Origin: Chloroflexota bacterium
GTDB taxonomy: Bacteria; Chloroflexota; Anaerolineae; Anaerolineales; UBA11858
Assembly: GCA_030666985.1 (NCBI GenBank)
Contig: DAOUWT010000154.1
Coordinates: forward strand, 1-6,502
DNA length: 6,502 bases
Reading direction: 5' to 3'
The notes beneath the pieces were generated by a model, which saw only the letters and a program-made list of their open reading frames with translations, was not told the DNA's origin and ran no database searches. Shown here piece by piece: positions 1-5,360 of this stretch. Position 1 is the first letter of the stretch, and the number at the start of each line of letters is the position of its first letter. Both the position numbers and the translations under genes were made by a program.

Positions 1-702
1 AGTCACTTCAGCCAGCGTCTGTTGCACAGATTCAGGGAGGCGGGCGTTTTCAATTGCGACAACAGCTTGGTTAGCAAAAGCCGCCAGGAGTGTCAAGTCA
101 AATTCAGTAAAAAGCCCCGTTTGGATGCGGTTAACGGCATAAATAGCGCCCGTGAGCCGATCCTTTAACATAAGGGGAACGCATAAAATAGAGCGCAATT
201 TGTAGGCTATAATACTTTCTTGGCTATCAAAACGGGTGTCCTCTTGGGCGTTGGTCGTCAGAATTGGTTCACCTTGTTCAGCTACTCGATTGATGACGGT
301 TTGGCTGACGGCGAATTCATCGGGAGCGATTGATTCTTGTTCCCAGTTTCGAGCTATCTGCGTGCTAAGCTCGTTTGTTTCCTGATCTCGCAACATGAGA
401 AAACCCCGCTCAGCCTCTGTGAGGCGGATAAGGGTATCCATAACGATGCGCAAAACGTCATTCAGTTTCAAAGAGGAGTTAATGACTTTGCCGATGTCTG
501 CCAAACCAAGCAAATCTTGCCGCTCACTTTCCAGTCTGGTAATGCCCCTTTGCAAATCCTTGACGTTCTTTTTCAAATGGAGGACATTATTAGGCAGCCC
601 CCTTGGCATGGTGAAGGGGAGTGAAGTGAGTTGTGCTTCAATGTCATCAGCCAGTTTTAGAATTTGCTGAATACGTTCTTGGAAGGAGGTATTATTCGGC
701 AT
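1..702 (-). CDS. GAF-domain signalling protein, N-terminal part
   Basis: The minus strand is open without a stop from an ATG at 702-700 to the left edge, giving 234 residues of a protein whose C-terminus lies outside the window. Residues about 1-65 are helical and charged (LHLKKNVKDLQRGITRLESE), probably a coiled-coil linker. Residues about 66-222 read as a GAF domain: an entry helix (LADIGKVINSSLKLNDVLRIV), then a sensor core with ERGFLMLRD, SILCVPLMLKDRLTGAIYAV and the terminal helix LLAAFANQAVVAIENARL. GAF domains bind small ligands or mediate dimerisation. In Chloroflexota this arrangement is common upstream of histidine kinase, cyclase or phosphatase modules, but the output domain is not visible, so the activity is unknown. 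The ribosome site is weak (AAGAAG about 12 bases upstream). The gene is divergent from murE. The GAF call is strong; the overall role is open. Confidence 0.85.
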   Translation of the reverse strand, partial: MPNNTSFQERIQQILKLADDIEAQLTSLPFTMPRGLPNNVLHLKKNVKDLQRGITRLESERQDLLGLADIGKVINSSLKLNDVLRIVMDTLIRLTEAERGFLMLRDQETNELSTQIARNWEQESIAPDEFAVSQTVINRVAEQGEPILTTNAQEDTRFDSQESIIAYKLRSILCVPLMLKDRLTGAIYAVNRIQTGLFTEFDLTLLAAFANQAVVAIENARLPESVQQTLAEVT

Positions 703-840
703 AGGTTTTCTTCTTTATTGGTAGTTGGAATGTAAATGCTGCACATCTTCCTTGAAATGATACCACAAACATAGTATAAGTAGGGCAGAATGATCTAAAC
801 AACCAAAGCACAACAAAAACACATTCCCGTATCTCGCAAA

Positions 841-917
841 ACGTGAAACGTGAAACGTAAAACGTAAAACGTAAAACGTGAAACGTGAAACGTGAAACGT
901 AAAACGTAAAACGTAAC
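841..917. repeat. Heptanucleotide tandem array ACGTRAA, 11 units
   Basis: ACGT occurs at 841, 848, 855, 862, 869, 876, 883, 890, 897, 904 and 911, exactly every 7 bp. The unit is ACGTGAA or ACGTAAA, in the order G G A A A G G G A A A; the last unit ends in AAC. The only variable base turns TGA into TAA, so each unit keeps a stop triplet on the plus strand. The opposite strand is open, which creates a meaningless reading frame. The array lies in the divergent region between the GAF gene and murE. It resembles the heptameric short tandem repeats known from cyanobacteria; function unknown. Confidence 0.95.
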
Positions 918-968
918 TTCACCTTCTCACGCAACACGCATCCCTCTTCACTCCCAGGAATCCTAATT

Positions 969-2543
969 ATGCCCAAACATACCATCTCCCTCCCCAAACT
1001 CCTTGAATCCATTACCCCTCTAAACGTCGAAAACAGCCCTGATCTTGAAATAACCGAGATAGTCCTCGACTCCCGCCAAGCGCACCCGGGAGCCTTATTT
1101 GTCGCTATACCGGGCAACACCGTAGATGGACATGACTACATTCCAGACGCTGTAAAACGCGGGGTGGCAGCAGTGGTTGGCACACGGCGAAGCCGGGAGA
1201 TTCCCCTTATACCAGCCCCCTATTACCGGGTGAGAGACCCTCGCCACGCCCTCGCCGCGCTTTCAGCCGCCCTCTACGATTTCCCAGCTCGGAAGTTGAC
1301 CGTGATTGGCGTGACGGGAACGGACGGCAAGACCACCACCGCCAACCTGATATTCCACATCCTGCGAGCCGCGCAACTCAAAGCGGGGATGATAACTACC
1401 GTCAATGCCATCATCGGTAACAAAACCCTCGACACCGGCTTTCACGTCACCACCCCCGAAGCCCCCCACCTTCAGCGTTACCTGGCCGAGATGGTGGAAG
1501 CCGGCCTGACCCACGTCGTCTTAGAGGCCACCTCGCACGGATTGGCGCAAAATAGATTAGGCGAATGTCACTTCGATGTCGGCGTGATTACCAACATCAC
1601 TCACGAGCACCTTGACTACCACGGGAGTTACGAAGCCTATTGCCGCGCCAAGGGCCAGCTTTTCGTTCAGGTCGCGGCCACCACGCCCAAATTCCCGGGT
1701 TCTCCCCACGCGGCAGTCCTAAACGCTGACGACCAGTCCCACGCCTATTTGCAGGATTTGGCCGAGGCTCGTGGCCTGCGTCCCATAACTTACGGCCTAT
1801 CCCCTCAGGCCCATGTGCGGGCGGAGGATATTCGGCATACGCCCAAGGGGCTGGCATTTCGCGTTGTGGGGGATGGCTTTCAGGCAGATTTCACGACCGC
1901 GCTGCTGGGGGATTACAACGTCTCCAACTGCTTGGCAGCCGTAGCAGCCACGGTGGAGGGGATGGGCCTGCCTGTAGGGGCAGCTCAGTCCGGAGTGGCA
2001 GCCTTAGACGCTATCCCGGGGCGGATGCAGCCCATCGACCTGGGGCAAGGCTTTCTAACCATCGTCGATTTTGCCCACACCCCCAACGCCCTGCGCCGCG
2101 CCCTCCAAGCCGGGCGGGAGATGACCCAAGGGCAGGTTATTGCCGTCTTCGGCTCCGCCGGCCTACGTGACCGTGCCAAACGCCGCCTAATGGCCCAAGT
2201 CTCCGCCGATTTGGCCGACCTCACCATCCTAACCGCCGAAGACCCCCGCACAGAATCATTGGATGGCATTTTGGAGGAGATGGCCGAGGGGGCACGCTCG
2301 CGCGGGGGACGGGAGGGGGAAACCTTTTGGCGCGTGCCAGACCGGGGGGAGGCCCTGCGCTTTGCCCTCACCCTGGCCCAACCCGGCGACATCGTCCTAG
2401 CCTGCGGCAAGGGGCACGAGCAATCCATGTGCTTCGGCGAAACCGAGTACCCCTGGGACGACCGCACCGCCCTGCGAGCCGCGCTTTCTGAGTATATGGG
2501 GCTTGAAGGGCCAGAGATGCCCCTGTTGCCGACTGGTGACTAG
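969..2543 (+). CDS. murE: MurE-type Mur ligase (UDP-MurNAc-L-Ala-D-Glu:amino acid ligase)
   Basis: 524 residues, close to the usual MurE length of about 490-510 with a short tail. MurE is a cytoplasmic ATP-dependent ligase that adds the third, diamino, residue to the peptidoglycan stem peptide. The N-terminal UDP-substrate domain (about 1-105) contains LDSRQAHPGALFVAIPG. The central ATPase domain (about 110-345) has the P-loop TGTDGKTT at 116-123 (usually TGTNGKTT), the substrate motif TTPEAPHLQ at 161-169, THEHLDYHGS at 211-220, and YCRAKGQLF with the likely carbamylated Lys228. The C-terminal domain has DFAHTPNALRRAL at 367-379, EDPR at 424-427 where meso-diaminopimelate enzymes have DNPR, and CGKGHEQ at 479-485. 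AGGA lies about 9 bases before the ATG, supporting this start. It stands alone, without other mur genes in the window. The final Asp and the TAG stop lie in a heptad repeat. The family is certain; which amino acid is added is not, and the EDPR motif argues against simply assuming diaminopimelate. Confidence 0.93.
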   Translation: MPKHTISLPKLLESITPLNVENSPDLEITEIVLDSRQAHPGALFVAIPGNTVDGHDYIPDAVKRGVAAVVGTRRSREIPLIPAPYYRVRDPRHALAALSAALYDFPARKLTVIGVTGTDGKTTTANLIFHILRAAQLKAGMITTVNAIIGNKTLDTGFHVTTPEAPHLQRYLAEMVEAGLTHVVLEATSHGLAQNRLGECHFDVGVITNITHEHLDYHGSYEAYCRAKGQLFVQVAATTPKFPGSPHAAVLNADDQSHAYLQDLAEARGLRPITYGLSPQAHVRAEDIRHTPKGLAFRVVGDGFQADFTTALLGDYNVSNCLAAVAATVEGMGLPVGAAQSGVAALDAIPGRMQPIDLGQGFLTIVDFAHTPNALRRALQAGREMTQGQVIAVFGSAGLRDRAKRRLMAQVSADLADLTILTAEDPRTESLDGILEEMAEGARSRGGREGETFWRVPDRGEALRFALTLAQPGDIVLACGKGHEQSMCFGETEYPWDDRTALRAALSEYMGLEGPEMPLLPTGD

Positions 2544-2564
2544 GAATCAGGGATTAGTGACTAG
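2537..2564. repeat. Short heptad tract overlapping the murE stop codon
   Basis: Four consecutive 7-mers read TGACTAG, GAATCAG, GGATTAG, TGACTAG. The first and last are identical and the other two are related. The TAG of the first unit is the murE stop codon, so the tract reaches into the gene's 3' end. The reverse complement belongs to the same sequence family as TCCCTAA at 3935-3948. Confidence 0.65.
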
Positions 2565-2630
2565 GGCTATTTGTTCCTCATTACCTCATCACTCCCCCAA
2601 CACCTGCAACGCCGCCTGATGATATTTGCA

Positions 2631-2636
2631 TATACT
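2631..2636 (+). promoter_or_regulatory. Possible -10 box for the DUF3782-like gene
   Basis: TATACT lies 40 bases before the ATG at 2676 in an AT-rich stretch, with TG four bases before it. No convincing -35 hexamer is visible at the right distance, so this is a weak call. The gene's own strong ribosome site and the 132 bp gap after murE make a separate promoter plausible. Confidence 0.25.
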
Positions 2637-2675
2637 AAACGTGAATTAGGCATTGAGCATATAGGAGGCTGAAAG

Positions 2676-3071
2676 ATGGAACGCACTCAGATAAAACAGC
2701 CCATCAGAGACGAATTATCCATTATTTTGCGAGAAGAATTGGAATCGTCCTTTGATATTAAGGTATTGAATGTTACTGACTACGATGATGAAGGTGAAGT
2801 TTTTGGGCGTCCCGATCAAATTGAAATTGACGTGATTATCCAAAATAGATTGTTAATTGTCTGCGAAATAAAGTTCTCAATAAGCAAGCCAGATATGTAT
2901 ACATTGGAGCGAAAAGCCCGTTTCTATGAAAAACACCACAATAAAACGGTTGACCGCATGATAGCAATATCTCCCATGGTCGCTCCAAATGCTCACAAAG
3001 TAGCCCAAGACCTAGGTATTGAAATATATAGCTCGGCCATGAGTATGCCTAAGGACGCTTTTGATAATTAA
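2676..3071 (+). CDS. DUF3782-like PD-(D/E)XK nuclease-fold protein
   Basis: 131 residues, preceded by AGGAGG at 2663-2668, a near-ideal ribosome site 7 bases before the ATG. Residues 41-66 carry the signature of the PD-(D/E)XK fold: EVFGRPDQIEIDV with Asp52, a short beta-hairpin, then CEIKFS with Glu64-x-Lys66. The following YTLERKARFYEK (75-86), VDRMIAISPMV (92-102) and LGIEIYSS (113-120) match the pattern of DUF3782 proteins of archaea, cyanobacteria and Chloroflexota. Many relatives have a long N-terminal coiled coil; here only about 30 residues precede the core. The catalytic residues look intact, so nuclease activity is possible, but the targets of this family are not established. Codon use is more AT-rich than in murE, consistent with horizontal acquisition. 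A MITE-like element lies 21 bp downstream. Confidence 0.75.
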   Translation: MERTQIKQPIRDELSIILREELESSFDIKVLNVTDYDDEGEVFGRPDQIEIDVIIQNRLLIVCEIKFSISKPDMYTLERKARFYEKHHNKTVDRMIAISPMVAPNAHKVAQDLGIEIYSSAMSMPKDAFDN

Positions 3072-3092
3072 GGTGTTTCCCACTTGTGGGGG

Positions 3093-3229
3093 TAGTGTCT
3101 TGTCAAGCATGAAATGAGGGTTTGTAGTAGCGAATGAAATTCGCACGCGAACAAGAGTTCGCCCATGCCTACAATGGGCACTTTCGTGCCCCACTACGAA
3201 CACATCAAATTACACTTGACAGACCACTA
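3093..3229. mobile_element. MITE-like element with imperfect terminal inverted repeats
   Basis: The left end TAGTGTCTTGTCAAG (3093-3107) matches the reverse complement of the right end (3229-3215), TAGTGGTCTGTCAAG, at 12 of 15 positions; weaker similarity extends to about 38 bp. The core holds an outer stem GTTTGTAGT (3120-3128) with ACTACGAAC (3193-3201, one G-U pair). Inside are GCGAA/TTCGC (3130-3144), GCGAAC/GTTCGC (3147-3162), and either CCCAT/ATGGG (3162-3178) or GGGCAC/GTGCCC (3176-3191). There is no coding capacity. Both ends begin with TA, which could be a TA target duplication as in IS630/Tc1-mariner elements; no parent transposase is present. It sits between two genes and ends 16 bp before the next start codon. 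Confidence 0.65.
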
Positions 3230-3245
3230 GGCTCAGATTAACAAA

Positions 3246-3494
3246 ATGATGAAAACTGTTACAAACTTAATCAAAGCACTTGGCATCTACCCCGATGCGG
3301 CTAGCGCATATTGTGGGCTTATACCAGAACAATCTTTTCGCAATGGCATCAAGGGTTTCCTTGACCCCCGACCCACCCTGGCCGAGTTGGTCACGGCCAT
3401 CGAGACGGTCAGGCGATATGGCGTTTACTTGCCCAAGAAGGTTATCAGCCAGTTTGTGGCCTTGCTCCGTGATTCAGTAAGCAGTGTTCAGTAA
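3246..3494 (+). CDS. Hypothetical protein, 82 residues
   Basis: I do not recognise a family. The sequence is mostly helix-forming, without a signal peptide or membrane segment. Residues about 1-36 (MMKTVTNLIKALGIYPDAAS) come from AT-rich codons. Residues about 38-74 (GFLDPRPTLAELVTAIETV, then RRYGVYLPKKVISQFVALLR) use GC-rich codons like murE, which suggests real or formerly real coding. No ribosome site precedes the ATG, and the MITE-like element ends 16 bp upstream, so the true 5' end may have been replaced. The last residues SVSSVQ and the TAA stop are encoded by a heptad repeat (CAGTAAG, CAGTGTT, CAGTAAG), so the C-terminus may also be altered. It may be a fragment of a longer ancestral gene. 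Confidence 0.45.
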   Translation: MMKTVTNLIKALGIYPDAASAYCGLIPEQSFRNGIKGFLDPRPTLAELVTAIETVRRYGVYLPKKVISQFVALLRDSVSSVQ

Positions 3495-3516
3495 GCAGTC
3501 AGCAGGAAACAGTGGT
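3475..3516. repeat. Diverged heptad tract, CAGTNNN type
   Basis: Six consecutive 7-mers: CAGTAAG, CAGTGTT, CAGTAAG, CAGTCAG, CAGGAAA, CAGTGGT. The unit is the same family as the CAGTAAA array at 3811-3894 but more diverged. It begins inside the 3' end of the 82-residue reading frame and supplies its TAA stop. Confidence 0.7.
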
Positions 3517-3555
3517 ACTGTTCCACAACCTGCCTACTCTCGAACCCCCTCGCAA

Positions 3556-3584
3556 GTCTTAAACACCCCGTTTAACATTAAGAC
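3556..3584. promoter_or_regulatory. Inverted repeat upstream of a promoter (operator candidate)
   Basis: GTCTTAA (3556-3562) is repeated inverted as TTAAGAC (3578-3584). A second, nested pair TTAAAC (3559-3564) and GTTTAA (3570-3575) overlaps it. The outer repeat ends 8 bp before the -35 box at 3593. The position and dyad symmetry fit a regulator site, but no regulator gene is in the window. Confidence 0.35.
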
Positions 3585-3592
3585 CAAAACTC

Positions 3593-3620
3593 TTGCAATT
3601 TGCAAAATATTTGTTAAAAT
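3593..3620 (+). promoter_or_regulatory. Sigma70-type promoter candidate
   Basis: TTGCAA (3593-3598) and TAAAAT (3615-3620) are separated by 16 bp of AT-rich sequence. Each hexamer differs from the bacterial consensus at few positions. Transcription would start near 3627 and run toward the terminator at 3767-3806. Confidence 0.5.
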
Positions 3621-3688
3621 GGATTAAGTTGTGGATGCTCGAACCAAGCCCCGCTAAAACTCCACCAGAGGCCAAACCCGTGAATGTA

Positions 3689-3716
3689 CCAACCAACCAA
3701 CCAACCAACCAACCAA
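3689..3716. repeat. CCAA tetranucleotide repeat, 7 units
   Basis: Seven perfect CCAA copies in tandem, within the candidate small transcript. In the forward frame they would encode a repeating P-T-N-Q unit. A simple repeat of this kind can change length by slippage. Confidence 0.9.
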
Positions 3717-3766
3717 CTGAGAACCATTTAAGTTTCCCCGCAGTTTTTACCCCGTTTACCCAACGT

Positions 3767-3806
3767 CAACGCCGGACGATTTTTGCGTCCCGCCGTTGGC
3801 GTTTTT
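3767..3806 (+). terminator. Rho-independent terminator
   Basis: CAACG (3767-3771) pairs with CGTTG (3794-3798), and GGACG (3774-3778) with CGTCC (3786-3790), around a loop ATTTTTG and a small internal loop. GCG then five T residues (3802-3806) follow. This is a typical intrinsic terminator, placed 200 bp before the gene at 4009. Confidence 0.65.
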
Positions 3807-3810
3807 GATT

Positions 3811-3894
3811 CCAGATTCAGTGACCAGTGACCAGTAAACAGTAAACAGTAAACAGTAAACAGTAAACAGTAAACAGTAACCAGTAAACAGTCTC
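3811..3894. repeat. Heptanucleotide array CAGTAAA, 12 units
   Basis: Consecutive 7-mers from 3811: CCAGATT, CAGTGAC twice, CAGTAAA six times (3832-3873), CAGTAAC, CAGTAAA, CAGTCTC. The period is unbroken. Ten of the twelve units carry TAA or TGA on the plus strand. It is part of the gene-poor region upstream of the PqqD-like gene. Confidence 0.95.
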
Positions 3895-3913
3895 CCCAAA
3901 CGAAGAAACCAAG

Positions 3914-3990
3914 TACCTAATACCCAATACCCAATCCCTAATCCCTAATCACCTGACACTTGACACCTGCAACTTGAAACTTGCAACTCA
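3914..3990. repeat. Second heptad tract with changing unit, 11 units
   Basis: After a 19 bp non-repetitive spacer the 7-bp period resumes: TACCTAA, TACCCAA twice, TCCCTAA twice, TCACCTG, ACACTTG, ACACCTG, CAACTTG, AAACTTG, CAACTCA. The unit drifts stepwise along the tract while the spacing is kept. It ends 3 bp before the AAGGAG ribosome site (3994-3999) of the next gene. Confidence 0.8.
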
Positions 3991-4008
3991 CAAAAGGAGA
4001 AGACCACC

Positions 4009-4749
4009 ATGAAGAATCCCCAAAAATCCCAAACCCTGCACATTGAAACCCTGAACGACGAACTCTCGGTCTACGACTGGCAGCGGCTGCAAATGCACTC
4101 GCTCAACCCGACCGCCGCCAAGGTATTCGAGCTGTGCGACGGCCAGACCAGCCCCGCACAGATGGCCACCCGCCTGGATACGCCCGAAGCTGTGGTGTGG
4201 CAAAGTCTGGACGAGCTGGGTAAAGCCAGTTTGCTGAGCGCCGCGCCTGAAGAACCCGCCCAATATCAAAGTATGACCCGCCAACAGTTCCTCAAACTGG
4301 GCGGCGCGGTGGCGCTGGCTTCCATCGTTTCCATTGTGGTGCCCCGCCCGGCTGCGGCGCAGACAGGCGGTGGCGCAGCCGGTGGCGGTGGCGCAGCCGG
4401 TGGCTGCCCCATTGTGCGAACTGTTAGCGTGGGAAGTATTCCGCAAATGAGCAGTTCGCGTGCTTTTACACCGGTCATAACTGCTGCTGAAATCGCGGCT
4501 TGTAATCCAACCCAAATCACGATTTCGTGGGATGGGGACCCTACGCCCAACGAAGGCGGAGCACAGGTATATGTATATCTTCAGGACCAAACAAATGATT
4601 ATATAGTGTTGGATGAAAACACCAGTGTACCGCAGAGCAGTGCGGATTCAGCCATCTGGACAGCAGGTAATAGACCTTATGATCACCTGAGATTCGAAAA
4701 CCAAACTTCTGGCTGGAATGCAGGTAATGTGACGGTTACTTTGTCATAA
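4009..4749 (+). CDS. PqqD-like chaperone domain with internal signal peptide and variable C-terminal domain
   Basis: 246 residues; AAGGAG at 3994-3999, nine bases before the ATG, fixes the start. Residues about 11-80 (LNDELSVYDWQRLQMHSLNP, TAAKVFELCDGQTSPAQMA, VVWQSLDELGKASLL) have the PqqD/RRE pattern of domains that bind leader peptides for modifying enzymes. Residues 90-117 form an export signal: TRQQFLK (the twin-arginine motif with Gln in place of the second Arg), a hydrophobic stretch LGGAVALASIVSIVVP, and an AAA cleavage-like site before Gln118. A Gly/Ala linker (119-132) leads to a C-terminal domain of about 114 residues, beta-rich by appearance, with Cys133 and Cys165, that I do not recognise. 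Having the signal after a cytoplasmic domain is unusual: the C-terminal part would be exported or anchored while the PqqD part remains inside. Codons are GC-rich up to the linker and AT-richer after it. The downstream gene begins 89 bp later, probably in one operon. Confidence 0.75.
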   Translation: MKNPQKSQTLHIETLNDELSVYDWQRLQMHSLNPTAAKVFELCDGQTSPAQMATRLDTPEAVVWQSLDELGKASLLSAAPEEPAQYQSMTRQQFLKLGGAVALASIVSIVVPRPAAAQTGGGAAGGGGAAGGCPIVRTVSVGSIPQMSSSRAFTPVITAAEIAACNPTQITISWDGDPTPNEGGAQVYVYLQDQTNDYIVLDENTSVPQSSADSAIWTAGNRPYDHLRFENQTSGWNAGNVTVTLS

Positions 4750-4762
4750 ATGCTGGGTGTAT

Positions 4763-4780
4763 TCCCGCTACTATGCGGGA
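4763..4780 (+). other. Intercistronic hairpin
   Basis: TCCCGC (4763-4768) pairs with GCGGGA (4775-4780) around the loop TACTAT; a weaker ATGTG/CACAT pairing overlaps it on the 3' side. No T-run follows, so it is more likely an RNA processing or stability element between the two genes than a full terminator. Confidence 0.4.
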
Positions 4781-4838
4781 TGTGAGTGCATGTGTTCATA
4801 TCCCACATGATAGAAACTTAAGATAAAGGAGAAAAGTC

Positions 4839-5339
4839 ATGAAGCAAACAGATAAATCTGTTCCGAATACAGAGTTGACCGATGCCTATTTTGCGCTCGC
4901 AAAGAGTTCGCTCGACAATATGGTCGCGCTTACCAAACAGGCTATACAGGAAAACCCGGAGTTTGCTGCCAAAGTCCAGATGCCGGATTCTTTAGCCAGC
5001 ACACAGAAAGCATCGGGACAATTTGGCTTGTCTTCGGCGCTCATCTATTCACGGATATTCACTGACCCAACCCTTAATTTCGAAGATGGTAGCAAGTTAG
5101 AGTTTGAAGGTCATGCCTGGGGCATCGGTTTAGGCGGCGGTGTAATTTGGATGGGTGGAAATATGCTTCTTCCGGCAGCCCAATTGGTGGGCGATGTTGA
5201 TTTTGCTTTTACCACCAATCCCACCTTTACAATATTAAATTTCTTTAAGAATGGAAATCCTGCTGGTTCCTTAGCGGGAGGGGGAATTAACGTTCAGGTT
5301 GGTTTCTTTAATGGCACAGGTACCTTCTCACCAGCGTAG
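4839..5339 (+). CDS. VapA/VapB-like virulence-associated-fold protein
   Basis: 166 residues, with AAGGAG at 4826-4831 eight bases before the ATG. Residues 1-50 are helical and charged with no signal peptide. Residues about 64-163 follow the pattern of the VapA-family beta-barrel of Rhodococcus equi: an SSALIYSRIF strand (VapA has an SAVVYQRF-type segment), FEGHAWGIGLGGGVIW (VapA: FDG-A-GG-T-P-G-G-FWG), DVDFAFTTNPTFTILNFF (VapA: TVSF-then-NINFF), GNPAGSLAGGGI and a closing GFFNGTGTF (VapA: GGGSGSW). This alignment was made by eye from memory of the family. VapA is a secreted protein that acts on phagosome membranes, but homologues in other bacteria have no known role. The gene follows the PqqD-like gene and is probably co-transcribed. 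If exported, it would need a route other than Sec or Tat, or its N-terminal segment could be a leader recognised by the PqqD-like domain; both are inference. Confidence 0.55.
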   Translation: MKQTDKSVPNTELTDAYFALAKSSLDNMVALTKQAIQENPEFAAKVQMPDSLASTQKASGQFGLSSALIYSRIFTDPTLNFEDGSKLEFEGHAWGIGLGGGVIWMGGNMLLPAAQLVGDVDFAFTTNPTFTILNFFKNGNPAGSLAGGGINVQVGFFNGTGTFSPA

Positions 5340-5360
5340 CGGTGGGAGTATAGAAGTAAA

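Larger units (their letters stand above)
3627..3806 (+). ncRNA. Candidate small transcript of about 180 nt with optional 57-residue reading frame
   Basis: The span between the promoter at 3593-3620 and the hairpin-plus-T-run at 3767-3806 forms a compact transcription unit not explained by neighbouring genes. A frame from ATG 3635 to TGA 3806-3808 encodes a 57-residue Pro/Thr/Asn-rich peptide (MLEPSPAKTPPEAKPVNVP, then PTNQ repeats) ending in RRWRF. The ATG lies about 8 bases from the predicted transcript start with no ribosome site, and the frame runs through the terminator stem, so a translated product is unlikely. The alternatives are a small RNA, or an attenuated leader for the gene at 4009. 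Start point and existence are inferred. Confidence 0.3.

Noticed and set aside
337..670. Two plus-strand reading frames over the GAF gene
   Set aside because: The minus-strand frame has clear GAF-domain sequence; these show no domain pattern and overlap each other.
692..1120. 142-residue minus-strand reading frame through the ACGTRAA array
   Set aside because: It consists of repeat translation (RFTFYVSRFTF) and antisense murE; the array is simply stop-free on this strand.
1263..2467. Three long minus-strand reading frames within murE
   Set aside because: They lie wholly antisense to a well-supported gene with intact motifs and are a by-product of its GC-rich codons.
3120..3201. tRNA gene suggested by the cloverleaf-like fold
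   Set aside because: Arm lengths do not fit a tRNA, there is no T-loop GTTCRA in place or anticodon arm of the right size, and the fold lies inside a repeat with terminal inverted repeats.
3593..3808. 71-residue protein starting with TTG at 3593
   Set aside because: The TTG is the -35 box of a good promoter, there is no ribosome site, and the frame runs through the terminator stem.
841..3990. CRISPR array
   Set aside because: Units are 7 bp with no spacers, and no cas genes are present.
3988..4590. 200-residue minus-strand frame over the PqqD-like gene
   Set aside because: Antisense to a gene with a clear ribosome site, domain order and signal peptide.
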